A stretch of DNA of 37,268 bases from Candidatus Woesearchaeota archaeon (lineage in GTDB: Archaea; Nanobdellota; Nanobdellia; Woesearchaeales; ARS49): positions 1 through 37,268 of the forward strand of contig JACQMY010000019.1 in NCBI GenBank assembly GCA_016203305.1, in the 5' to 3' direction. The position numbers and the translations under genes are program-made. Below the pieces are notes generated by a model. The model saw only the letters and a list, made by a program, of their open reading frames with translations, had not been told where the DNA came from and searched no databases. Below are positions 9,001-16,285 of the stretch, piece after piece; position 1 is the first letter of the stretch, and each line of letters opens with the position of its first letter.

Positions 9001-9181
9001 CTTTTGCAAAAGAAACAGCTTTCCTCATGTAAGGAGCCACCTTTTTTAGGGCATACAATGCCCCCTGGCTGTCAGAAACGATAGACTCATTATTCGACGT
9101 TCGTTGTTCGTTATTCGAATTCGGTGTTTCAGCAGATGAATTCCCTGACTCCTTTTCGTCCATAACACGCACAACCAGCAA
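6041..9181 (-). CDS. aglB: Archaeal oligosaccharyltransferase STT3/AglB with C-terminal FKBP-type peptidyl-prolyl isomerase domain
   Basis: 1046 aa; multi-TM, DPYFYLRLARN, HADTDIYQVFFP, WWDFGHHFKYISDRAVTFDG; C-terminal VDYIGWTDNDRVFDSS...PLEFVFGEGKLIAGFERRIENMTAGQTRTIVVPPEEGYG. Confidence 0.92.
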   Translation of the reverse strand: MLVVRVMDEKESGNSSAETPNSNNEQRTSNNESIVSDSQGALYALKKVAPYMRKAVSFAKGHAVLLALLLVVVLQFLPNGSGTYPWGGLHMRMLTQDLPFADATAGSSVDNFLRQQATVLAGQQYPNLPDANRARVIDDLVKKLRSEAGVQFESEKSRLTSEIKKHFQYESDGVTYNYMPDIDPYFYLRLARNIVEKGQVYDELRNGEAWDNHMYAPVGLPVDPSWHPHVMAALYFVFSVFDKNITVMEAANYLPIVFMFLSIILAFLVANRVSGPLGGFFAATALAVLPAITGRTLFGHADTDIYQVFFPLLVVWLLCEGLAAKSWKAQGVFALLTGFSIALYTRFWSGWWYLFDFILAALAVAFVLELFLHVRKQNIRQALHNFHLRKFLVIGGVFFAACLLFGWLFIGLGPFLESGFQGAISFTSIKNAARPDLWPNVYTTVAELNPSRFDDVVASVGGTLMFGIALLGLVLLLMRVDEHGKFDVTYTVLLSLWFLGTTYASLKGVRFILLIGPAFAVAFGSAAGLLYQRLGGFGERQLHISKQLTGALLIVLLGLAIIGPVQAGPHMVKVSFAESTRDVPIVNDAWWNVMTQIKDKSTPDAIVNSWWDFGHHFKYISDRAVTFDGSTQNSPQAHWIGRALQTSSEQEAVGILRMLDCGANNAFDAVFNVTQDHYRSVQIVEELIMLDKESARKVAKREGVPENVLLFTHCDAPEDFFITSADMVGKAGVWSHFGMWDFERAEVWIKWKDLPEGDAVPQMAKRFNWTEEYAGEIYNHAVGIGSEEEANQWISPWNGYIGEPASCGPDAGLLRCGSVAINASGKSALIQVSQGLASAGELVAYDKKGNVSRTKLNGGNAGLVVLMWPRGREMVAMPAVKDLSESMFTRLFYMNGLGLRNFRHFAEDNQLFGGKISVWKVDWNGLEPFVPEDLKPKTKVESGALLKVDYIGWTDNDRVFDSSIVNWQSLNVTSDTLLTSEVTKPLEFVFGEGKLIAGFERRIENMTAGQTRTIVVPPEEGYGVDPVAHPLGNKTLHFKVRLVSVQ

Positions 9182-9203
9182 GCAGCTTAAAAATGTTGCT
9201 GTC

Positions 9204-9366
9204 CATTAGGCGAAAGGATGAAGGTTGTAGGTACTAGGACGAAGGATGAAGGTGGAAGGTATTAGGCGTTAGGTTGTAGGTACTAGGACGTAGGCTATTG
9301 GCAATCGGCTGTTGGCAGGTTGTGTGCAGTGGGTAGTTTGTAGTGCGTAGGTAGTAGGAAGAAGAA
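9204..9366 (+). repeat. STRR-like degenerate short repeat array, locus E (longest)
   Basis: ttaggcgaaaggatgaaggttgtaggtactaggacgaaggatgaaggtggaaggtattaggcgttaggttgtagg... plus ctattggcaatcggctgttggcagg module. Confidence 0.85.
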
Positions 9367-9390
9367 TCTTCACCCTTAGACCTTACACTT

Positions 9391-10470
9391 TCATCCTAAG
9401 GCGTGCTTTGCAAACGCCAACAAACGAGGCTCAGCCAAAGCCAGACGCCACAAGAATCTCGAAGGATACTCGCGGGGATAGTCAAACAAAATACGCTTCA
9501 CACGAGGCTTCTGCATAAGCTCAACAAGCCTTTCGTAATCAGCATCAGAAAACCTATCCAAATAATTACGCAAATGCTCATGCAACCACAACTCCCTACG
9601 CAAAGGATTCAACGCCTTAGAGTAACTCTTTCCAGACTTTAAGCACTCAACCAGGGCGCGCGCAGACCAGATGCCTGTGATGATTCCGCCACCAGTAGTG
9701 TTTTTACACACACCAGCAGCATCACCAACCAAGTAAATATTGCCCTTCTGCACATGCTTCGCGCCATCATAAATAGGAATGGGGCCAGCCTGACGCTCGA
9801 TGATTTCACCACCAAATTTCTGCCGCAACAACTCAAAATACTGGTAAACATGCTTTTTAGTAGCAACACCAACCCTTGCCAAGCTCTCACTCTCCGGAAC
9901 AGCCCAAGCAAAAAAACCAGGAGCGCAACCACCAAAAAAAGTCAAAAACCACCTCGGATCATAATTTCCTTTAATCGTTGCTTGCGAGCCAACATAATAT
10001 TGCCGGCCATCCAACAAACCAGCAGCCCTGCCAACAGCAGAAAACGGGCCATCAGCACCAACCAGAATGTCGAACTGTTTCTTAATCACTTGCTCGCCAT
10101 GCTTAAAAAATGCCTTGCCATCCTTAACGCCAACAAACTTATGCCGTGCTGAAATTTTCACACCAGCATGCTCTGCCTGTCTCGCTAAAAAATTGTCAAA
10201 CTTGTCACGACAAATAACAAACTCCTTCAACGGAATGTCAACAACCCTTCCAGAAGGAGCATAAACTTTGACCCCATCCAACTCGTTGATGATGAAAGAT
10301 TGGTCCTTTTTCACAAAATCAAATAACACTTTTGTGACAATCCCTGTGCACGCAATCGGTCTGCCAATCCGCTCGTGCTCCTCAAAAAGCTCAACAGAAA
10401 AACCAGCACTTGCCAAATCAAGAGCAACAACACTTCCAGCAGGACCAGCACCAACAACCAACGCATTCAT
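9391..10470 (-). CDS. Geranylgeranyl reductase family FAD-dependent oxidoreductase
   Basis: GAGPAGSVVALDLASAGFSVELFEE Rossmann motif; GADGPFSAVGR; LVGDAAGVCKNTTGGGI. Confidence 0.92.
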   Translation of the reverse strand: MNALVVGAGPAGSVVALDLASAGFSVELFEEHERIGRPIACTGIVTKVLFDFVKKDQSFIINELDGVKVYAPSGRVVDIPLKEFVICRDKFDNFLARQAEHAGVKISARHKFVGVKDGKAFFKHGEQVIKKQFDILVGADGPFSAVGRAAGLLDGRQYYVGSQATIKGNYDPRWFLTFFGGCAPGFFAWAVPESESLARVGVATKKHVYQYFELLRQKFGGEIIERQAGPIPIYDGAKHVQKGNIYLVGDAAGVCKNTTGGGIITGIWSARALVECLKSGKSYSKALNPLRRELWLHEHLRNYLDRFSDADYERLVELMQKPRVKRILFDYPREYPSRFLWRLALAEPRLLAFAKHALG

Positions 10471-10494
10471 AAAGTTAAAAGAAGAAGAACACTA

Positions 10495-13269
10495 TTAATC
10501 TCTTTCGATCACGCCGTCAACCAGGGTTTTCGCCTCATCCTGGTATGCAGAATTGTCACGGTCAGCATTATCATCAAAATGCTGGTAACGCAACTCGCCC
10601 AAACGCCTCAACGTATCCAAGTAAACAGCATCATCATCACCCTGAAGCTTACTATCAAAGTAAGCACGGCGCAGCCGACCAACTTCACGCAAGTGCCACT
10701 CCTCACGCACGCGCATCCTCGTTGACAATGCGACATCCTCCCTGTTCCCCAAAGCATCAGCCTCAGTATGCGCTTCAGTCCTCAAATGATCTGCTTCCTG
10801 AAGGCAAACCGCGCGCCTCGTCAAAGGAGTATTACGCAAATAATCCTGCTCTGGAACATCCAACACTTGATCTAGACTTGCCCGTTCTTCAGTCAAACGC
10901 CTATCACGCTCAGTCTCGGTCATCCTCCTCAAAACAGTATCGCGATAAATCAAACGAACCCGGGCACCATACTTTTGAACAGCACGGAATGCCTGCTCAG
11001 TACGCTCACCACTGGTCTCATCACGCTTTGTTTCCGCATCAACCACAAAACGACGCGCGAGCTCCCGCAGCGCCTCAGCACTCTCTGGACGAGGAACGCC
11101 CAACTGCAAAGACGCTTCAACAGCCACAACACTAGGCGCATATTCAAACGCCAACTGCACATGCTCAGCAGCCTCGGCAAACCTATAGTCCTGGACAGCA
11201 GCACGATACCTCGGCATGAGTTCCTCTGCACGCTTCATGTTCTGCTCGCGCGTCAGCAGAGCATCCAAGTTCCTGCGTACCCCTTCAAGTTGTGCGCGGG
11301 CATCAGCACTCTCAGCACTTCTAGCACGACGAACCCAAGCATCAACCTCTGAAGAAGCACTGCCCGCCTGAGCGATAGCTGCTTCGATAGGCGCAACGTT
11401 CGCAGAATGCACACGCGCAAGATCAGCAGACAAACCATCATATTGACCTCTAGCGACGGCTGCGACATCCATTGCTTCACGACGGATTCGGCGCGTCTCG
11501 CCCCACTGGAAAAGACCATACACTGTGGCAGCAATTCCAAGCACACCTGTAGCTATTACTGTTGCGAACTTTCCGGGATTACGCTTCATCCAACGATAGG
11601 TCGGACCTCCTTCCAGCCATTCTTCTAGTGCTTTCGAAACATCATCCATTGATTGGTATCGATCCTTCTGCTCTTTTGACATCATCTTCGAGATAATCAT
11701 CGAAAGTCCCTTATCAACACCTGGATTCACCACGTGCGCAGGTTTTAGCGGAGCTTCGATTACACGCTTCAACAGCTCGACGAGATCCTTTGCTTTTTCA
11801 GCATGCTGATAGGGCAAATGCCCTGCAAGTATACGGTACATCAACGCGCCCAACTGATACACATCAGTCGTTGCATTAATCCGCTCGTTATCACCCATTG
11901 CCTGCTCGGGCGCCATATACTGCGGAGTTCCGATAAGCGCGCCCCTGATATTCTTCCTTTCCTCCTCTGTCAACTCCTGCTGAACGAGCAATGCCAAACC
12001 AAAATCCACCACCATCGGGTGTTTGTGATATTCGTCCTTGAACATTATATTCTCCGGCTTAATATCACGGTGCACCAATCCACTCTTGTGTGCTTCACTA
12101 AATGCCTGCGCAAGAATCATCCCCAACTTTGCAGTGTCACGTTCAGTTAGTTCGTCCCCACCTCTCAAGTACTGCTTTGGAGAATCGTCTTCAGGGATAA
12201 CAATCGCTCTTGCCATGGCTGGCACAAAACGAGAAGTGCGTCTGCTAGAATCCGTCTTGACGGCATGTCCTTCCTGCTTCTCAAGCAACTTCTCCAAATC
12301 TCCACCTGGTAAGTATTCCATCGCGATAACTTTCAATCCATTCCATTCAATGACATCGTGCACGTGACAAATGTTTGGGTGGCTTACTTCACACATCGCT
12401 CGTGCCTCGCCCAAGAACTTCTGTTCCAAATCAGGATCCTTCTGTTCATTCATCAAGAACTTTAAAGCGGCAGGTCTTTCTAACGTTTTGTGTTTTGCCA
12501 AGTAAACGACACCCATTCCTCCCCTCTTCACATACGCGTGCGGCTTCCGACGCTTGCCGTCCTCTTCCTTTGGTCCGTTCGCATCTATAATTAGGTAGTT
12601 CCCAATGGTCTCGCCACCCTGCAAGAGCTCCGCAGGAGATGGCTGCCGTGGTTCAGGCTTCTGCGTCCCCTTCGGAGCAGGAACATCAACTGTAGGACTA
12701 TGCGCGGCAGGACCCTCTGAATCAATTATGGTTTGTGCTTCACCTTCAACCCTCTTAGGAATTCTTGACGGTTGATTCACGGTCGGCATTGTAGAATCAG
12801 CATTCTCATCCTTAACGACTTGAGTAATAGGCGGGCCTGTTGGAGCAGCCGGTACAAAACCCTCGCTCAATAAGACCGGAGGCTCAAAATCTTCTAATCC
12901 ATCAATTTTTCCATCCAAACCAGTTGGTGCAGAGGTTGCAGGCGCGCCAGGAGCAGGAAGGTTAATTGTCGCGTCGAGAGCGGGTGGTGCAACATGTGCT
13001 TGTGGTTGAAAAGGCTCTGGAGCACCGCCAAGAAGTCGTGCTGCCATTTCTGCATAAGGATCGGCAGCAGTAGCTGGACTTGGATCAGGAATTGGGCCAA
13101 TAAAATCAGGGTCGTGAATACTTGGTAGCTGGCCAACAATAAAACGCTCGCCTTTTGGAACAACTGGTGCTGCTGGATCTGGAGCTGCTTCTGGTGGCAA
13201 ATCTACATATCCTTCTGGTTCGTATTCTGCAAGAAAGCCCAATGGATCGTCTGGCATAAGCTGCGGCAA
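10495..13269 (-). CDS. Bacterial-type (PknB-like) Ser/Thr protein kinase with TM and C-terminal coiled-coil ectodomain
   Basis: GGMGVVYLAKH, AALKFL, LVHRDIKPENIMF, VVDFGLALL, GTPQYMAPEQ; TM FATVIATGVLGIAATVYGLFQW; long Pro/Ala N-terminal linker. Confidence 0.93.
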   Translation of the reverse strand: MPQLMPDDPLGFLAEYEPEGYVDLPPEAAPDPAAPVVPKGERFIVGQLPSIHDPDFIGPIPDPSPATAADPYAEMAARLLGGAPEPFQPQAHVAPPALDATINLPAPGAPATSAPTGLDGKIDGLEDFEPPVLLSEGFVPAAPTGPPITQVVKDENADSTMPTVNQPSRIPKRVEGEAQTIIDSEGPAAHSPTVDVPAPKGTQKPEPRQPSPAELLQGGETIGNYLIIDANGPKEEDGKRRKPHAYVKRGGMGVVYLAKHKTLERPAALKFLMNEQKDPDLEQKFLGEARAMCEVSHPNICHVHDVIEWNGLKVIAMEYLPGGDLEKLLEKQEGHAVKTDSSRRTSRFVPAMARAIVIPEDDSPKQYLRGGDELTERDTAKLGMILAQAFSEAHKSGLVHRDIKPENIMFKDEYHKHPMVVDFGLALLVQQELTEEERKNIRGALIGTPQYMAPEQAMGDNERINATTDVYQLGALMYRILAGHLPYQHAEKAKDLVELLKRVIEAPLKPAHVVNPGVDKGLSMIISKMMSKEQKDRYQSMDDVSKALEEWLEGGPTYRWMKRNPGKFATVIATGVLGIAATVYGLFQWGETRRIRREAMDVAAVARGQYDGLSADLARVHSANVAPIEAAIAQAGSASSEVDAWVRRARSAESADARAQLEGVRRNLDALLTREQNMKRAEELMPRYRAAVQDYRFAEAAEHVQLAFEYAPSVVAVEASLQLGVPRPESAEALRELARRFVVDAETKRDETSGERTEQAFRAVQKYGARVRLIYRDTVLRRMTETERDRRLTEERASLDQVLDVPEQDYLRNTPLTRRAVCLQEADHLRTEAHTEADALGNREDVALSTRMRVREEWHLREVGRLRRAYFDSKLQGDDDAVYLDTLRRLGELRYQHFDDNADRDNSAYQDEAKTLVDGVIERD

Positions 13270-13328
13270 ACACTATATTATATAAACATTTCCCCAGTTC
13301 ATCATTGAATAGTGGTATAATTCGAAAG

Positions 13329-13338
13329 GTTTTTATAA
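13329..13338 (+). promoter_or_regulatory. TATA-like element, start of divergent + strand lipoprotein operon
   Basis: ttttataaaa-like sequence about 25-30 nt upstream of the ATG at 13360. Confidence 0.45.
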
Positions 13339-13359
13339 AACACTCTTGCAAGCACGAAT

Positions 13360-14136
13360 ATGCAACTCTTTAGTCTTCAAGGACGCGTGCGTGCAGCAAT
13401 TCTCGCACTAGGTATTGGATTAATGGGGTGCAGTTGGGGAGAACAATTACGCACACTGCGCAAAGATTATGATGATTCCCAAGCAGCTCACACTGCATTT
13501 GTAACCAGCAGTGTGGCGTTCATACAAAGCGCGTCGAGAACAATTGCTCGTCTAGACGAAGAAAAAGCAGCACTAGAAAGAGAACTGGCAACAGTCAAGA
13601 TAACAGTCGGCTATGTTGAGCTCAGAGACGATGAAGCCCTTCATAGGAGAATCATGGAAGACTACCGTACAGCATTTAAACGCGAAGTAAGGCCAGAACT
13701 GGACGCAATGGGAAAAGCCAGACGGGAAACCGTAGACTTCGTTGGCACCACAGGCTTGGCACTTGAAGAGTTCAGACGACTCATAGGAGAAGCGGCAGGA
13801 CCACCTGATGGAAGACCAACAGGCATTTACCAAGACAGAGTATTAGACGGAGAACAGAGCGGATTAATTGCAGGACTAACTGGCCGTGTCGAATCCATAG
13901 AACGCACGGACAGAAACGAAAGAGAACGACAATTAAGAAGCTGGCGCATGTTCTACCAAAACAACCAAGCAGCACGCACACTGGTTGAAGAACTACGCGC
14001 ATACATGGTGGACCCAGCACACAACCGCGACCAACGCGCAGCATACCTCACAACCTGGTGCAGACGAAGAGACACATTATATAGAGAACATTACAGAGCA
14101 CGCGGGCGAGAATTCCCCGGCGGAGGGCCAAACTAA
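13360..14136 (+). CDS. Predicted coiled-coil lipoprotein
   Basis: N-terminal signal with lipobox-like LMGC; Arg/Glu-rich helical body. Confidence 0.7.
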   Translation: MQLFSLQGRVRAAILALGIGLMGCSWGEQLRTLRKDYDDSQAAHTAFVTSSVAFIQSASRTIARLDEEKAALERELATVKITVGYVELRDDEALHRRIMEDYRTAFKREVRPELDAMGKARRETVDFVGTTGLALEEFRRLIGEAAGPPDGRPTGIYQDRVLDGEQSGLIAGLTGRVESIERTDRNERERQLRSWRMFYQNNQAARTLVEELRAYMVDPAHNRDQRAAYLTTWCRRRDTLYREHYRARGREFPGGGPN

Positions 14137-14137
14137 C

Positions 14138-14887
14138 ATGATGGGCTATCTGGCAAATATAGCACGACGTGCGTATGAATCAGTAACCGCACGAGTGTCA
14201 TCACGACGCGCATCAGGCATACTAGTAATTCCATTCCTCGGAGGACTGGCAGCGTGCGTAAGCACAGCAACACACGACGCGCTCAAAACAAGACATGGCC
14301 AGACTGTTGCAGACCTCACAAGTGCAATTGCAACATTGAGCTCAGCAGTGAAAACAATCGGTCGTCTTGAAAGCGAAATGGGCACTTTACGCAGACGACA
14401 AGCAGAACAAGACCAAAGATCAGGAGCATTTGCGTACGGACTAACACTGCTTGAAGACCAACATAATCGAGACCTTGCAGACGTCTATGGACATGTAACT
14501 CGAGAGGATGCAGGGCTTGCAGGAGAAACTGCGGCAGCAGAAGGACGCGCAACAGCACGAGCAGAACAAGCAGAGCGTGATGCAAGAGCATATGCAGACA
14601 GATTAGACGTTGCAGGACGCGCATACACAAATGGAACAGTCGCAGGGCTAGACAGCGAAAGCATAGCACGAGTTGGTTCTGTTACTGCAGTCAGGGACGC
14701 AGCAGCAACAGCACTTGACGCTTACAAAAGAGAAGAAGCAGCACGTGAAGCAGAACAAAACAGACGTCTTGGTGCAGCAGAAGCAGGCATCCGTGCGGTT
14801 GGACGACCTGAACCAGAACGCGCACCGCCTCCAGATCCTAACGACGCATTAAACCGTTTTGTCCGCGAAAGAAGCGGCCAGAAATGA
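14138..14887 (+). CDS. Predicted coiled-coil lipoprotein, operonic with the preceding gene
   Basis: ATG at 14138 just after TAA; signal with lipobox-like LAAC; Ala/Arg/Glu-rich helical body (ORF track start 13985 is upstream of this). Confidence 0.68.
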   Translation: MMGYLANIARRAYESVTARVSSRRASGILVIPFLGGLAACVSTATHDALKTRHGQTVADLTSAIATLSSAVKTIGRLESEMGTLRRRQAEQDQRSGAFAYGLTLLEDQHNRDLADVYGHVTREDAGLAGETAAAEGRATARAEQAERDARAYADRLDVAGRAYTNGTVAGLDSESIARVGSVTAVRDAAATALDAYKREEAAREAEQNRRLGAAEAGIRAVGRPEPERAPPPDPNDALNRFVRERSGQK

Positions 14888-14940
14888 AGCATTTGGGGAC
14901 AAATAAGTGAGTTAACTTCTGAGTAGTAACATATAGAAAA

Positions 14941-14950
14941 GCTTAAATAG
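14941..14950 (+). promoter_or_regulatory. TATA-like element for 14997 gene
   Basis: gcttaaatag; SD cgggggt about 8 nt before the ATG. Confidence 0.5.
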
Positions 14951-14996
14951 AAGTATTCATGATAACAGTGTATTAATACCACTCGGGGGTAACAAA

Positions 14997-16175
14997 ATGA
15001 TCAAAGATGCTTTTTCCAGCGTATACCAAACAGTTCGTGACAGAATTCTTCTTCCAACAGCACTTGCAGTAGGCATGTCAACACCAGTAATCGCACAAGA
15101 ATTCCCACTACCAGGCAGAGATCCAGTGCCAAGACCAACTGCGCCGGCACCAGCAGATACTGCAAATCCACCACGCAATCCAGCAAACGATCGCATAAGC
15201 CTCGATGACAACTTGCGAAGGCCGCATTTTGGACTCCTAAGCGAAAGAGGAATAAACAGTGTACAATTAAGAGGATTCGGAGACCTTGACTCAGCAGTCG
15301 GAGACCTTGATGTTGCACTCAGGTTAAGACCAGCAGACAGAATACATCTAGGACTATTTGCAGGAGCAGACGGCGGAGCACACAACCTGGGAGAAGACAA
15401 CAAATTTGATTTCGCACACGGCAATGTTTCATTCCAACCAGGAGTAAGCATCGTCGGCGGAAGAGACGGCAGATGGTTCTACGGAAGCCCAGAACTTCTT
15501 GTTTACGGCACAGCAGGATTTGAGTACACCAACAGATTGGGCAACCCAGTAGATTTGAAAGACGGAACCTTCAACCTCGGCGGCGGAGCACTACTAATCG
15601 GCGGACCATTCCAACTAAAACTAGACGGAACAGTGCAACTTGATGCAGGTCTAGGCCAAAGCGCAGTAAGAGATGGAAGAGGAAGACGACTAAGCCTTGC
15701 AGTCGACGGTTACACCCTTGACGCTCAAGCAAGCCTTGACCTTGGACATGGAAATGACGTCGGACTAGCACTACTCGCAAACGGCGGTTTCCGTATGCAA
15801 CGACGCAGGCGCGAAGGAATGCGAAACAACCAGCCAGCAGAAGAAGTCGAAACAAGCACGCAACACCGCGCAGGCGGAGCAATCGTGCTATACTGGCCAA
15901 GCGGCAACGTACGCCTAGGCGGCAGTTACACTGGCGGCGAACAAGAAAAAGAATTCGAAGGAGCAGGATTCCGCGACGGCCAAGGAAGACAAAGACCAGG
16001 CAGAAGCCAAACGCTAAACATATACCGAGTAAACGGCAGATTGTACCAAGTTGTAAATGAGAGCGATGGCGGCGCGTTGGCATTCTATGTTGACTTGGGA
16101 TACGAGCACAACAGACACGCACACAAGCCAGACAATGCAACAGCAGAAGCAGGCATAGTCTTGCGCTTCAAATAA
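14997..16175 (+). CDS. Secreted beta-rich protein resembling an outer-membrane beta-barrel
   Basis: Signal peptide ending near VIAQEF; alternating amphipathic strands (AGGAIVLYWPSGNVRLGGSYTGG, GALAFYVDLGYEHN); C-terminal strand AEAGIVLRFK. Confidence 0.6.
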   Translation: MIKDAFSSVYQTVRDRILLPTALAVGMSTPVIAQEFPLPGRDPVPRPTAPAPADTANPPRNPANDRISLDDNLRRPHFGLLSERGINSVQLRGFGDLDSAVGDLDVALRLRPADRIHLGLFAGADGGAHNLGEDNKFDFAHGNVSFQPGVSIVGGRDGRWFYGSPELLVYGTAGFEYTNRLGNPVDLKDGTFNLGGGALLIGGPFQLKLDGTVQLDAGLGQSAVRDGRGRRLSLAVDGYTLDAQASLDLGHGNDVGLALLANGGFRMQRRRREGMRNNQPAEEVETSTQHRAGGAIVLYWPSGNVRLGGSYTGGEQEKEFEGAGFRDGQGRQRPGRSQTLNIYRVNGRLYQVVNESDGGALAFYVDLGYEHNRHAHKPDNATAEAGIVLRFK

Positions 16176-16188
16176 TATTTTTCATTTT

Positions 16189-16213
16189 AGTAGAGAATAA
16201 AAGGTTCTCTACT
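16189..16213 (+). terminator. Candidate hairpin between beta-rich protein gene and next gene
   Basis: AGTAGAGAA-taaaagg-TTCTCTACT perfect 9-bp stem. Confidence 0.45.
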
Positions 16214-16217
16214 CGAG

Positions 16218-16244
16218 GATAGTAACTTTTAAATAGTTGCTATC
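16218..16244 (+). promoter_or_regulatory. TATA box inside an inverted repeat
   Basis: GATAGTAAC-ttttaaata-GTTGCTATC (one mismatch). Confidence 0.45.
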
Positions 16245-16285
16245 TGCCAGTGATTGAAAGTACCTTTCAACGGAGGGTTTACAAA

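Noticed and set aside
10545-11135. + strand ORFs opposite kinase ectodomain, aglB (6071-8962) and polX (29947-31137)
   Set aside because: His/Gln/Asn/Thr-rich shadows caused by strand base asymmetry; the - strand proteins are clear family members.
15571-16140. Antisense ORFs over the barrel-like gene, and similar ones in 16972-18650
   Set aside because: Leu/Arg-rich low-complexity shadows of GC-biased sense codons; no motif, RBS or promoter.
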